Source: JAZKFT01 sp043760535
GTDB lineage: Bacteria > Bacteroidota > Bacteroidia > Chitinophagales > Chitinophagaceae
Reading direction: 5' to 3'
Assembly (NCBI GenBank): GCA_043760535.1
Contig: JAYUOV010000298.1
Span: 1-25,171 of the forward strand
DNA: 25,171 nucleotides
Under the pieces are notes generated by a model that was given only the letters and a program-made list of their open reading frames with translations, did no database searches and had not been told where the DNA came from. The position numbers and the translations under genes are program-made. Positions 8,249 to 16,971 of this stretch are shown here, piece by piece. Each line of letters opens with the position of its first letter. Within the stretch, counting starts at the first letter, position 1.

Positions 8249-9799
8249 TTATTTTAGGTTTATGAATTCGATATAAAGCCTAAGCGCATTAGCCAACATT
8301 GCTTTTTGTCTCAAAGGGTCATCGTTGTGAAGTGGCAACATAGAGAGGAACAAGTGAACTAAAATAGGATAGGTGCAGGCCTCATTTATATCTAACCCAC
8401 CAATACGCTGTTCTATAAAATGAGCCTTAATTTTTTTGATTGTAGGTGTTGTTTCTATCTCAAAATTTATTTCATATTCAGATACCGCTTTGAATGAATA
8501 GTGCCCCGCAATAATGAAATCGTAAAATCCAATAACAGAGTGTGCCAGTTTAGCAATATCATACCGAATGTCGCCATATATCGTTTGTACGCCTTCAATA
8601 TCTAATCCCCTTGGGTCAATTACTTTAATCGAATTTGTTCTGAAATCATAAAGGATATTACTAAAGCCAAAATCGCCATGAATAATTGTTTGGCATTCAG
8701 CCTGAGGTGCAGAAATATATCTGTTCATTTCTGCAATTATTGCATTGAGTGAGGGGGTTTTTATTCCGTTGAGTATCCAGGGATGGTCTAATTCTATTTG
8801 GTGCTCTTTTGAATAAATCTGTAGACGCTGTACGGTTTTTTCGTTGTAAAGCCTGTTGGCTGTATCTACAATGTTCATACCAGGCAATGCCTTATATTTT
8901 GAGCAGCTAACTATGAATTTATTGCAAGCCTTTAAAATATTTTGCCAAATAAAATACTCGTTTTTTCCGTACACAAATAATTCGGCAAGAGAACTGAGGT
9001 AAAAGTATTCAATTTCATAGAAGCCTTTATCCTGTTTTACTCCGCTATTATACAAAGCTGGCAAATAGCGTTTTAATGCCACGGGCATGTTTAAAAACCA
9101 GTTGGCTTCGGCCAGCATTTTATTTTTATCAGTGCTGGATTTGAGCACAGAGAACCCATCGATAATAAGGTCATTAAAGAATCGCTGTGTAGTTAAATTT
9201 GTTTTGGACCGGTAATAGGTATTTGAGTGTCCAAAATCCAGCCAGTTGTCAACAAGGTCTTCTACCACAGTATTATTTTGCTTGTACTTTAGTATGCCGC
9301 TAATAAAGTCGTGGCCCGATTCTGTTATTGTTTTAATCAGTGCACTTTGATTGGAGAAAGAAAAATAGCCGGAATAAACGAACTCTTCTTCGTTTACAAT
9401 ATCAGAAATGGCCCATGAGTAATTATCGGATGGCTTGGCATAAAAATACGTGTCGGGCATTTGGGATAGATTCCCAAACAGTGTATCGCCATGTAAAATC
9501 TTCAGACTTTCGTTATATCTTCCTATTACATTTAAAACATAAACAATCGACTGTCCTAAAGAGAGATTGGTCGGAACAAACACGATTTCTACCTGGTGTT
9601 TATCCAGGATATTTTTATCATGTTTGGGTATTTCAAAATCAGCAGGTAAGGATAATACAACAGATTCGGTTTTACCAATCAATGCTAATTGGTGCTCGTA
9701 CAATCGCTTGTTCTGTAAGGGTAAAAATACAGGCGGAATTTTACCGTACTCTGTAATTAGATCACTTGATATATAGGCCGCAGATGTAATTAAAAACAT
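8249..9799 (-). CDS. Two-domain nucleotidyltransferase-like / aminoglycoside phosphotransferase-like kinase
   Basis: The 516-aa protein is a fusion. Residues 1-220 look like a nucleotidyltransferase fold: PPVFLPLQNKRLYEHQL (22-38), SLGQSIVYVL (80-89) and ILHGDTLFGNL (101-111). The canonical glycine-rich G-x-G-x-R phosphate loop is degenerate, so the domain may bind rather than transfer. WLDFGHSNTYYRSK (186-199) is a distinctive linker block. Residues 250-516 form an APH/choline-kinase-like domain, with IIHGDFGFSN (H374, D376, N381) as the catalytic loop and KVIDPRG (D395) as the metal-binding motif. It would phosphorylate a small alcohol or sugar. The gene overlaps the HAD phosphatase gene by 10 bp upstream and sits 1 bp from the nucleotidyltransferase downstream, so all three are one operon. 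Confidence 0.75.
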   Translation of the reverse strand: MFLITSAAYISSDLITEYGKIPPVFLPLQNKRLYEHQLALIGKTESVVLSLPADFEIPKHDKNILDKHQVEIVFVPTNLSLGQSIVYVLNVIGRYNESLKILHGDTLFGNLSQMPDTYFYAKPSDNYSWAISDIVNEEEFVYSGYFSFSNQSALIKTITESGHDFISGILKYKQNNTVVEDLVDNWLDFGHSNTYYRSKTNLTTQRFFNDLIIDGFSVLKSSTDKNKMLAEANWFLNMPVALKRYLPALYNSGVKQDKGFYEIEYFYLSSLAELFVYGKNEYFIWQNILKACNKFIVSCSKYKALPGMNIVDTANRLYNEKTVQRLQIYSKEHQIELDHPWILNGIKTPSLNAIIAEMNRYISAPQAECQTIIHGDFGFSNILYDFRTNSIKVIDPRGLDIEGVQTIYGDIRYDIAKLAHSVIGFYDFIIAGHYSFKAVSEYEINFEIETTPTIKKIKAHFIEQRIGGLDINEACTYPILVHLFLSMLPLHNDDPLRQKAMLANALRLYIEFINLK

Positions 9800-10185
9800 T
9801 GGCTTTTAATTTTTGCTTTTTCTTCATCCAACATTGTTTGTATTTCCTGGTAAGTTTTGTTTACAAACTCCGAAGGCCTTATTGCTTTATCATCCACATA
9901 AAATCCATCAAAACCACACCAAGGTTTCCCAATATATACTTCGTCGAAAGGGATGTCGTATTTCTTTAGCCAGTCAATTATATTGGGCAAGGTGTAGATG
10001 TTGATCTTACCAATATTTGATTCGTATGTACGCATATTTCTACTTGAAAAAATCACAATTTCAAAACCTTCCAATTTATACTGTTTTAGTTTTTCAATAG
10101 TGGCTACAATTGGGCTGCTATTTATATAATCGCCATTTTCGGTAATTGAAACCGTATCATCCAAGTCTATTATCAATCTTTTCAT
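9790..10185 (-). CDS. EcbF/BcbF-type HAD capsule biosynthesis phosphatase
   Basis: This 131-aa protein starts at 10185, where MKRLIIDLDDT puts the HAD motif at the N-terminus and an AAAAGA purine stretch precedes the ATG. A longer reading to 10242 adds residues of no known homology. D7-x-D9 in DLDDT is the nucleophile motif. NGDYINSSPIVATIEKLKQY, VIFSSRNMRTYE (motif II), LPNIIDWLKKY, YIGKPWCGFDGFYVDDKAIR (motifs III and IV) and PSEF match the small EcbF/BcbF capsule phosphatases described from Pasteurella-type loci. The protein lacks a large cap domain, so it could accept bulky substrates. It overlaps the kinase gene by 10 bp. Its start lies 77 bp from the polymerase stop, in the same direction. 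Confidence 0.8.
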   Translation of the reverse strand: MKRLIIDLDDTVSITENGDYINSSPIVATIEKLKQYKLEGFEIVIFSSRNMRTYESNIGKINIYTLPNIIDWLKKYDIPFDEVYIGKPWCGFDGFYVDDKAIRPSEFVNKTYQEIQTMLDEEKAKIKSQCF

Positions 10186-10262
10186 TATTAATCTTTTTTG
10201 GTAGCTGTTTTTTATATGCGAGTAAAAATAGCAATAAAGCATTCCATATTAATGTGGTGTGG

Positions 10263-11615
10263 TTATAATCTTTTTACAACCAAACCCGCTTTTGCAGTAT
10301 TTAGTAAGGCATTCGATTTTGATTTATAAAAATAGTTCTTATTCAAATAGCAAACACCTATAAAAATGGTCAGATTGCACCAGGTGCGAGGCGTTACAAA
10401 AGTTCCGATAATCTGTGCCTGCAAAAACCAGAAACTGATAATTAAAAAAGCCGAGTGAATCCTGAGAGATTTCTGTAGCCTGTAAATAGAAAACAGTAAG
10501 AGCCCAACTCCACATAAACCGAAGTTAGCTATAAAGCTGACAAAAGAATTAGCTCCAAAAACAAACTGCAGCTCGTATTCTTCCATAAATCCCTTATATC
10601 CAAAAATGTTTTTTTGTAATTCATGATTTCCAAACCCAACCCCCAAAAAAGGATAATGCTGCATTATGGCAGGGAGTGTATTATTATAGGGAACATATAT
10701 GCGGGCATACATGCTGGAGCCTTCGGTAAATATCTCTTCGGTAAAACGTGACAATAACCCATCAATAGCTTTTTTGCCTTCGTCAGAATTGGCAAAAAGG
10801 GAAATAAGAAAATAAACACCTGCACCCCATAGTAGTATTTTCAAAGGATTGATTTTATACCTTATCACATTTATTATTATCCACATAACCACACTTAAAA
10901 GTATGGTGGGGCTTCCAAGCAGAGCTACCATGATAAAATGGGAAATAAGAAAAATAACCTGCGTAACCTTGCTATCATTGAGCATGGTATAGGCCGATGA
11001 AAAACAGAAAAAACCTAAACCCACAAGAGATGGTTCTGAAGTAAAAAAGAATGGCCTCGCAAAACCACTTAATGTTAAATCCCTGCTCAAATCTACCTCT
11101 CCGCCGTATCCGGTATTTGCATATACTCCGTGGTATGCTGTGGTAATGGCTGAGATAATACCCAATCTTTCGAGCAGGCAACCAATAAAAATAAAGGCGC
11201 AAAAAAATCCCATCACTTTTCTTACGGTAACTAAAGAAAGGCTTTGGATATATACCAGGGTAACTACGCCCATTAATACTGAATAGGCAAACTGAAGCAG
11301 CCGTACTATTACACTAGAGAGGTCAAAATTGCCCGCCTGTGGCATTAAACTAAGTATGGCAATGCCTACAACCGAGAGAAAGAAGACTAAATGTCTTAAA
11401 GTAAAATACTCTTTTGTTTTATGGAAAATAAGTGGCAGCAATAAAACGAGAGTGATACTCGGGATACTCTTGGTGCTGCTTATACTAAGGGGGATTTCTG
11501 AATAAATACTAAAACACCATAAGAAAAGCATAACCGGGTCGAACCACTTTCTGCCGGATATATATGATACCAATAAGATTATCGGATTAGATGTGCGCAT
11601 TAATCGTGGTATCAT
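10263..11615 (-). CDS. Wzy-like O-antigen/exopolysaccharide polymerase
   Basis: This 450-aa integral membrane protein has roughly ten to twelve spans and a large loop in the second half (about residues 285-340: EGSSMYARIYVPYNNTLP, then HYPFLGVGFGNHEL). That Gly-x-Gly-x-Gly-containing loop before a late pair of spans is typical of Wzy and O-antigen ligase (Wzy_C) proteins, which join repeat units in the periplasm. It lies between Wzz and the phosphatase in one direction. The Wzz stop is 26 bp upstream of its start. Members of this family share little sequence, so polymerase rather than ligase is inferred from the neighbouring flippase and Wzz genes. Confidence 0.78.
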   Translation of the reverse strand: MIPRLMRTSNPIILLVSYISGRKWFDPVMLFLWCFSIYSEIPLSISSTKSIPSITLVLLLPLIFHKTKEYFTLRHLVFFLSVVGIAILSLMPQAGNFDLSSVIVRLLQFAYSVLMGVVTLVYIQSLSLVTVRKVMGFFCAFIFIGCLLERLGIISAITTAYHGVYANTGYGGEVDLSRDLTLSGFARPFFFTSEPSLVGLGFFCFSSAYTMLNDSKVTQVIFLISHFIMVALLGSPTILLSVVMWIIINVIRYKINPLKILLWGAGVYFLISLFANSDEGKKAIDGLLSRFTEEIFTEGSSMYARIYVPYNNTLPAIMQHYPFLGVGFGNHELQKNIFGYKGFMEEYELQFVFGANSFVSFIANFGLCGVGLLLFSIYRLQKSLRIHSAFLIISFWFLQAQIIGTFVTPRTWCNLTIFIGVCYLNKNYFYKSKSNALLNTAKAGLVVKRL

Positions 11616-11641
11616 TTAAAAGGTGAAGCCTTTTGGATATG

Positions 11642-12715
11642 TTAAGACTGGGTGGCAGGCTTCTCACTTTTTATGGAGTAAATAGAAATCAGAAAAAATG
11701 TAGTAAGCAGCCCAAGAGCAATACCGCCAATTATACCCGTTTTAAGCTTGCCAAGTTTTATTCTCCTGAGCGGATAGTTGGGCTCATCTATAATCTGAAG
11801 CAAAGGAATTTCTTTCTGATATTGGTACCTGGCCATTTCCAGGCTTTTATATAATTCACCGTATGCTGCGCCATATACCGAAACATCAACCTGTCGTTTT
11901 TGAGCCTGTACCAGTGGTGCTGCAAATGCAGGGTTCAGGTTGGCATCTTGTGCTGCTGCCCTGCTTGATATGGAAGAATTTAATGAGCCACGGAGAGAAT
12001 CTACCCGATGTTGTAAAATGATTAAGGTTTCTTTTGAACGTTTTGTTTTTATTTCAGAGTAGAAAGTAGTTGTTTCCGATATTAATTTTTCAATAAACCT
12101 TTTACTAAAGGTCTCGTTATTACTTGTAAATGTTACTTCGTAAATATTCAGTTTTTTATCAGGCTTACCGCTTTTTATTCCTGTTTTGGCAATGGCGGCA
12201 TACATCAGAAACAAAACGCTATCCTGCAGGTATGTAAAGCTTTCCCTCGGTTGGTTTACCGGGAAATTGATACCTTTCAATCTAGGATTATTTTTTAACC
12301 CTTCATCCATATCCGAAGCAATTTTATATTGTTCGGCCAGGGTGGTAATTTTTCCGTTTACGGTATCTGCCGATACCAATGTTCTTTCTATCATACGGCG
12401 GCAGATAAGTATTTCCAGAATATTATCTCCCGAAAAAGTTCCGTTAGACCCACCAAGATTTAACCCAAATTCTGCGGCAAGGCTAAATGCACCACCCAAA
12501 CCTTTCGATTCGCCTTCAAGCGAAAACGTAAGTCTTGATTCGTAACTGGCCAGATCTCTGCTTGCATAATATATACCTGCAAGCCCGCCAATGATACCGG
12601 CCAAAAGCATGATCCACCATCTTTTGAGTAAATACTTATGCCAGCCATTAAAAGATTTGAGTACATCCTTTAACTTTAAATCCATACCGCTGACTGCTTC
12701 TTGTTGCTGATCCAT
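11642..12715 (-). CDS. Wzz-like chain length determinant / polysaccharide co-polymerase
   Basis: The 357-aa protein has the two-span topology of polysaccharide co-polymerases. A first membrane segment (WWIMLLAGIIGGLAGIYYA, about 34-52) follows a short cytoplasmic arm. A long periplasmic region with coiled-coil character (TKRSKETLIILQHRVDSLRG and following) comes next. The proline-containing motif IIDEPNYPLRRIKLGKLK precedes the second span (TGIIGGIALGLLTTFFLISI). No C-terminal kinase domain is present, so this is the Wzz type rather than a Wzc tyrosine kinase. It works with Wzy to set chain length. It starts 5 bp after the stop of the SLBB exporter, so the two are cotranscribed. Confidence 0.85.
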   Translation of the reverse strand: MDQQQEAVSGMDLKLKDVLKSFNGWHKYLLKRWWIMLLAGIIGGLAGIYYASRDLASYESRLTFSLEGESKGLGGAFSLAAEFGLNLGGSNGTFSGDNILEILICRRMIERTLVSADTVNGKITTLAEQYKIASDMDEGLKNNPRLKGINFPVNQPRESFTYLQDSVLFLMYAAIAKTGIKSGKPDKKLNIYEVTFTSNNETFSKRFIEKLISETTTFYSEIKTKRSKETLIILQHRVDSLRGSLNSSISSRAAAQDANLNPAFAAPLVQAQKRQVDVSVYGAAYGELYKSLEMARYQYQKEIPLLQIIDEPNYPLRRIKLGKLKTGIIGGIALGLLTTFFLISIYSIKSEKPATQS

Positions 12716-12720
12716 ATTTA

Positions 12721-15162
12721 TTACTTAAATGCGGTTATGAATAAAGTTCCCAACGTTGCAAAAATGGAGGAGATAGCTATCCATTCGCCGGTTCCAAGGC
12801 GGTTTCGGTTGCTTTTATTTTTGGCTGGTACAAAAATTTCCGAACGTGGCGTTATGGTTGGGTAAGATTTAAAGAATAAGAACCTGCTTACTGTTTCTGC
12901 TTTGCCATCTGGCTTTAATACAATGGTGCTATTCTTTCTTGCATTTTCTGTGTAGCCACCGCTACTTTGTAGATAGTACTTCATAGATGCACCTTGTTTA
13001 TGAGGTATCATGGTGGGGTAATACACTGCACCGCCCACCCGTATTAATGAAGAATACCTGTCAACTAACATATAGTCGCCATCTTCCAGCAATAAATTAG
13101 AGGTGCCGGCAGGTTCGGCCATTGCCTGTTTCAGGTTAATGCTGATTATGTCGAAATTCTTATTAATTTCTTTTATCAGCACATCATTTTTTTGCAAACT
13201 GTCTTCACTTAAACTTAGTAATCTTTGAAACACATCCTTTTTTTCGTCGACAGAAAGGCCCGTGTTACTAAATCGTTTCAAGGTTATATTTCCACTATCG
13301 GCACCACTTTTAAAACCTCCAAAACGCTTTATCAAATCGCTTAACTTATCGTTATTGGTTTCCAATGTGTATTTTCCGGGGCTAAACACTTCGCCATCTA
13401 CATAAACGGTACGCTGTTTTACGTAGCTGGGTAAAGAGCGTACCGATATTAGATCGAAAGGTTGTAATATTAGATCTTTTGTAGTAACATTTGGTCCGTC
13501 CTTAAGATCTACCGCTATTACTTCGGCCTGTTTAAAACTGGCTTCGCCTACTTTAGCATCTTTTACCCTTCTCGATACTTCAATATTTCCTAAATTTGCT
13601 GCTTCTGAAAAACCTCCTGCCAGAAAAACTAAATCTTTCAGGGAAAGGTTTTCTCTCCAAACAAATTCTCCGGGCTTGTTAACTTGTCCTTCTATGTTTA
13701 CAGTCATTTTCCCCTTCATATCACTAATGGAACCAATAGTAATATAATCTTCCTTTTTTAAGGTTATTAATTCAGTGCCGTTGATAACCTTTGCCACCGT
13801 AAAAGAAACGCTGGCTGGGCTTAAATCTGCATTCAGCCTTGCAATAACACCTCTTTGTAAAAAGGCATCTTCCTTTACTCCACCGGCTTTTTCTATCAGT
13901 TGCTTTAAAGTCATACCGTCTTCCATTTCGTAATCGCCGGGGCGAAAAACAGAGCCTATGATATTAACCCGGTTGGCAAACCGGTTTAATATTTTACCAA
14001 CAGTTATTACATCGCTGCTTGCTGGCTTATAGCTTGCAAATGCAGAAGATGGAACGTCAACAATCTTTTTTTCCTTTTCGGTTAGTTGTGTAATATTTAC
14101 TGAAGCCCTGTAGGCGTCATCAGAAAAGCCGCCTGTATAAATAAGGAGTTGGTTGAAGGTTTCGTTAGGTTGCAATTCAAATTTACCCTGCCGCTTTACC
14201 TGACCTGCAATGGTAACACGGGTTTTGTAATAAGGTATTCGGATAACATCCAGTTCTTCCAGCAATACATTGTCTTTCATATCGCCTTTTGTAAGAAAAT
14301 CATAAATATCCAAAGTGCGTTTTACACGGCCGTCTCTTATCAGTTCTATATTACGGTAGCTTCCCATCTCTGTTGGTCCGCCACAGAGGTACAATATGTT
14401 AAACAAGGTAGAGAGTGAAGAAACAAGGTATGTACCCGGCTTACGTGCCTCACCAATTACCGTAACCCTAATGCTCCTTATTTTACCTAAGTCAAGAGAT
14501 ACTTTGGTTTGGCCAGAAGTGATAACCTTGTATATTGTTTCGGCTAGCCTGGCTCTAACTTTAGCCAAAGCCTGGTCTATACTAAACCCATTTACGTAAA
14601 GCGGCCCAACGTTTGGAATGTAAATATTGCCTTCAGGGTTTACTGTAAGGTTATAAGTTTGTTCGCTGTAGCCAAATACATGGATGACAACCTCATCATC
14701 GGGGCCAAGGATATAATTTGGTGGTGTAGCTACACGGAGGTTGGGTTCAAAAGCCATACTGCTACCCGAAAAGAGCTCAGAACCAAAAATGAGGTTATCT
14801 TTCTCAAACGGGGTCATTGCAACAGCAACAGCATCAGGGTTAACGACTCTGCTGGTGTTTTTGGGATTGTTTTCTTTTGTTTTTTGTTGGTTTTGGCTGC
14901 TTGTGGAACTAACAGAATTAATTCGTTTCTTAAGTTTTTCAAGTTCATCCTGCGGCAAGCCCCTACTAATTAATAGCTGGTAGACCTGCTCTTCAGAAAG
15001 CCCTGAACTCACGGCTTTTTGATAATACCCTTTTATTTCATCATCGGTGATTGTCTCAACTTTTAAGCCACTCAGGTTTTCTTTGCTTAGATTTTGGGCA
15101 TGTATGCAAAAGTTAAAGGCCAGTAAGCAAAAAAGGCTTACGGCGATGCGGGTTAGTTTCAT
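12721..15162 (-). CDS. Polysaccharide export protein with multiple SLBB domains (Wza-like)
   Basis: This 813-aa protein starts with a signal peptide (KLTRIAVSLFCLLAFNFCIH). A short helical region (40-80) and a polar linker lead to the poly-export domain, YILGPDDEVVIHVFGYSEQT (about 150-169). About six SLBB-like repeats follow, each of the form xVxGxVxxPGxYxL...GG, near residues 231-275, 315-350, 395-430, 490-525, 590-625 and 710-745. A hydrophobic helix sits at the C-terminus (WIAISSIFATLGTLFITAF). E. coli Wza is only about 380 aa with fewer SLBB repeats, so this is the extended form often met in Bacteroidota. No lipobox Cys follows the signal peptide. It should form the outer-membrane exit for the polymer. 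Promoter-like sequence lies just upstream. Confidence 0.88.
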   Translation of the reverse strand: MKLTRIAVSLFCLLAFNFCIHAQNLSKENLSGLKVETITDDEIKGYYQKAVSSGLSEEQVYQLLISRGLPQDELEKLKKRINSVSSTSSQNQQKTKENNPKNTSRVVNPDAVAVAMTPFEKDNLIFGSELFSGSSMAFEPNLRVATPPNYILGPDDEVVIHVFGYSEQTYNLTVNPEGNIYIPNVGPLYVNGFSIDQALAKVRARLAETIYKVITSGQTKVSLDLGKIRSIRVTVIGEARKPGTYLVSSLSTLFNILYLCGGPTEMGSYRNIELIRDGRVKRTLDIYDFLTKGDMKDNVLLEELDVIRIPYYKTRVTIAGQVKRQGKFELQPNETFNQLLIYTGGFSDDAYRASVNITQLTEKEKKIVDVPSSAFASYKPASSDVITVGKILNRFANRVNIIGSVFRPGDYEMEDGMTLKQLIEKAGGVKEDAFLQRGVIARLNADLSPASVSFTVAKVINGTELITLKKEDYITIGSISDMKGKMTVNIEGQVNKPGEFVWRENLSLKDLVFLAGGFSEAANLGNIEVSRRVKDAKVGEASFKQAEVIAVDLKDGPNVTTKDLILQPFDLISVRSLPSYVKQRTVYVDGEVFSPGKYTLETNNDKLSDLIKRFGGFKSGADSGNITLKRFSNTGLSVDEKKDVFQRLLSLSEDSLQKNDVLIKEINKNFDIISINLKQAMAEPAGTSNLLLEDGDYMLVDRYSSLIRVGGAVYYPTMIPHKQGASMKYYLQSSGGYTENARKNSTIVLKPDGKAETVSRFLFFKSYPTITPRSEIFVPAKNKSNRNRLGTGEWIAISSIFATLGTLFITAFK

Positions 15163-15205
15163 ATTTATTTTTAACGTTCCTGTGTGAATTAAATTGCGAT
15201 GGCGG

Positions 15206-15213
15206 CAAATTTA
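15206..15213 (-). promoter_or_regulatory. Possible -7 promoter element for the exporter operon
   Basis: On the minus strand this reads TAAATTTG, an exact fit to the Bacteroidota TAnnTTTG element, about 43 bases before the exporter start codon. A good TTTG partner 19-21 bases further upstream is not visible, so the call is tentative. Confidence 0.35.
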
Positions 15214-15271
15214 GGGGGATTAATTGAAAGGGTAGCTTACGTACAGATTCGTTAACCTCTTTCCTACCCAA

Positions 15272-15736
15272 TTAGCTGTTGTCATGCAGCAATGCCGCCG
15301 GGTTACCTGCATAATTTCCTGGCATAGTGATGTCTTTGGTTACCACCGCCCCTGCACCAATTACTGCGTGGTCGCAAATGCTAACGGGTAAAATAGTGGC
15401 ATTGCTGCCTATAGACACATGGTTGCCAACTTTTGTGGCTTTCCATAAAGCTTTGTTACCGGCCGCCGGGCCGCCTTCTTTAAAAAGATCGTTGATAAAC
15501 ATAACCCCGTGGCCTATAAAGCAATGATGGCCAATGGTTACCAGTTCGCAAATAAAGCTGTGGCTTTGTATTTTACAATATTCGCCAATGCTTACATCTT
15601 TCTGTATTTCGGTAAAGGGGCCAATAAAACTATGGTTACCAATGGCGCATCCGTACAGGTTACAAGGCTCTACAACTGTTACGCCTTCGCCAAACTGTAC
15701 CTCTTTTATTTGTGCTGTGTAAATGGTAGGGTTCAT
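15272..15736 (-). CDS. Hexapeptide-repeat acetyltransferase, WlbB/WbpD-like
   Basis: This 154-aa protein is a left-handed beta-helix enzyme with repeated [IV]-G-x-x-x triads: IGNHSFIGPFTEIQKDVSIG, VTIGHHCFIGHGVMFIND and KVGNHVSIGSNATILPVSI. HHCFIGHGVMFINDLF fits the catalytic His and the loop characteristic of WbpD/WlbB, which acetylate the 3-amino group of UDP-2-acetamido-3-amino-glucuronic acid. It is shorter than the usual 190 aa or so. It overlaps the dehydrogenase stop as ATGA, as expected for a coupled pathway pair. The aminotransferase that would work between them is not in the window. Another N- or O-acetylated sugar is possible. Confidence 0.75.
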   Translation of the reverse strand: MNPTIYTAQIKEVQFGEGVTVVEPCNLYGCAIGNHSFIGPFTEIQKDVSIGEYCKIQSHSFICELVTIGHHCFIGHGVMFINDLFKEGGPAAGNKALWKATKVGNHVSIGSNATILPVSICDHAVIGAGAVVTKDITMPGNYAGNPAALLHDNS

Positions 15737-16752
15737 AGGTTAAGCTTTTGTGCCGATTGGTAAATTTTATTCACAATCTCCACCGTTTTTAATCCATCAA
15801 AAAGGTTGGTAATAATGCTGGCGTTGTTTTGAATTACATCCACCAGATTTTCGTACACTTTATCATGGTTGCTCATACTGCCCGTGTAAGTGCCATAGTC
15901 GTTAGCAGTATTGCCACGGGGCAAATTGGTTACCGGTTCGCCTTCAATGCTTTGGTATTCCAATTCGTTCAGGTATTGGCCGCCCACTTTTACGGTGCCC
16001 TTTTCGCCAAAAACGGTTACAGAACCCTCCATATTTTTAGCATAAGCATTTACGGTATAATGGATGGTACCCAATGCGCCATTGCTAAACTGCAGGGCCA
16101 CTACGCCGGTATCTTCAAATGCAATGATGCCCTCGTGGCCAAAGTTGGCGGTGAGGGCGTACACTTTTTCTACATCGCCAATTAGCCAGTATAGCAAGTC
16201 AATAAAATGGCTGAACTGCGTAAACAAGGTGCCACCGTCCATATCTTTTGTACCCTTCCAGGAGTTTAGATAATAATCGGCATTTCGGTTCCAAAAGCAA
16301 TTTACCTGTACGGAATAAATTTTGCCCAACCGGTTTTCCGTAATCAGTTTTTTTAAAGCCATTACGGGCGGGTTAAACCTGTTTTGTTTAATGATAAATA
16401 AACGACGGTTGTTTTGTTCTGCTGCCCCAATCATTAGCCCACAATCGTACACGGTAAGGGCCATGGGTTTTTCGCACAGCACATGTTTGCCTGCTTTTAG
16501 GGCTGCAATGCTGTGCATGGCATGTAAGCCGTTGGGTGTACAAACGGATACTACATTTATTTTTTCGCCGCAGGCTAAAAGGGTTTCTATATTGTAAAAC
16601 GCTTTGCAGTTAAAGGTTTGGGCAAAGGCGTCGGCTTTGTGAATATCAATATCGCAAACGGCAGCCAATACGCCAAACCGCCCCATGTTTTCGGCATGAC
16701 GGGCGCCGATGCGGCCACAGCCTACTAATGCAAAATGTATTTTATTATCCAT
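15733..16752 (-). CDS. Gfo/Idh/MocA sugar-nucleotide dehydrogenase, WlbA/WbpB-like
   Basis: The 339-aa protein starts at 16752 (MDNKIHFALVGCGRIGARHA), with the dinucleotide-binding GxGxxG loop at residues 11-16. The open frame continues upstream to 16845, but that extension is a translated palindromic repeat (16771-16790), so I rejected it. GKHVLCEKPMALT holds the conserved EKP (94-96), and FNPPVMALKKL plus GGTLFTQFSHFIDLLYWLIG are typical of the family's substrate domain, with the catalytic-type His in FSHFID. WlbA and WbpB oxidise UDP-GlcNAc-uronic acid at C3. The 4-bp overlap with the WlbB-like gene supports that pathway. Other UDP-sugars are possible, because the Gfo family is broad. Confidence 0.82.
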   Translation of the reverse strand: MDNKIHFALVGCGRIGARHAENMGRFGVLAAVCDIDIHKADAFAQTFNCKAFYNIETLLACGEKINVVSVCTPNGLHAMHSIAALKAGKHVLCEKPMALTVYDCGLMIGAAEQNNRRLFIIKQNRFNPPVMALKKLITENRLGKIYSVQVNCFWNRNADYYLNSWKGTKDMDGGTLFTQFSHFIDLLYWLIGDVEKVYALTANFGHEGIIAFEDTGVVALQFSNGALGTIHYTVNAYAKNMEGSVTVFGEKGTVKVGGQYLNELEYQSIEGEPVTNLPRGNTANDYGTYTGSMSNHDKVYENLVDVIQNNASIITNLFDGLKTVEIVNKIYQSAQKLNL

Positions 16753-16770
16753 GCTGGTTATTTCCGCCAT

Positions 16771-16790
16771 GGTTCGTGTCCCCACGAACC
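16771..16790 (-). repeat. Palindromic repeat, inverted copy
   Basis: The minus strand reads GGTTCGTGGGGACACGAACC, followed by ATGGCGGA. This is the same element as the plus-strand array at 16972-17067, in opposite orientation. It sits 18 bases before the start codon of the dehydrogenase, so it lies in that gene's 5' leader and can fold into a 9-bp stem around a 4-base loop. Confidence 0.9.
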
Positions 16791-16830
16791 ACAGTTTGAG
16801 TTCTATGTCATTTTTATCGGAGCATATTTT

Positions 16831-16850
16831 AGTTCGCAGGAACACGAACC
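16831..16850 (+). repeat. Palindromic repeat, degenerate copy
   Basis: AGTTCGCAGGAACACGAACC differs from the array consensus at several positions in the left arm, but keeps the right arm and an AAAGC tail like the AAGGC tail of the other copies. It looks like a decayed member of the family. Confidence 0.75.
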
Positions 16851-16936
16851 AAAGCTACGGGGTGAACAAGGCGATCGTTTTCATTTACCAATAATAAAGA
16901 AAAACAAAAGCCCGGAACCAGAAACTAAACAGAAAC

Positions 16937-16956
16937 GCCATTTTTTATAAAATGGC
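16937..16956. terminator. Possible weak hairpin terminator between repeat copies
   Basis: GCCATTTT at 16937-16944 pairs with AAAATGGC at 16949-16956 around TTAT. T-rich sequence follows on either strand but no long uninterrupted run. It could end the homoserine dehydrogenase transcript, which points this way. Confidence 0.4.
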
Positions 16957-16971
16957 ATTTCCCTCTGCCGT

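Noticed and set aside
16753..16845. N-terminal extension of the Gfo/Idh/MocA dehydrogenase
   Set aside because: The added codons translate a palindromic repeat that recurs outside any gene, and the normal family N-terminus begins at 16752.
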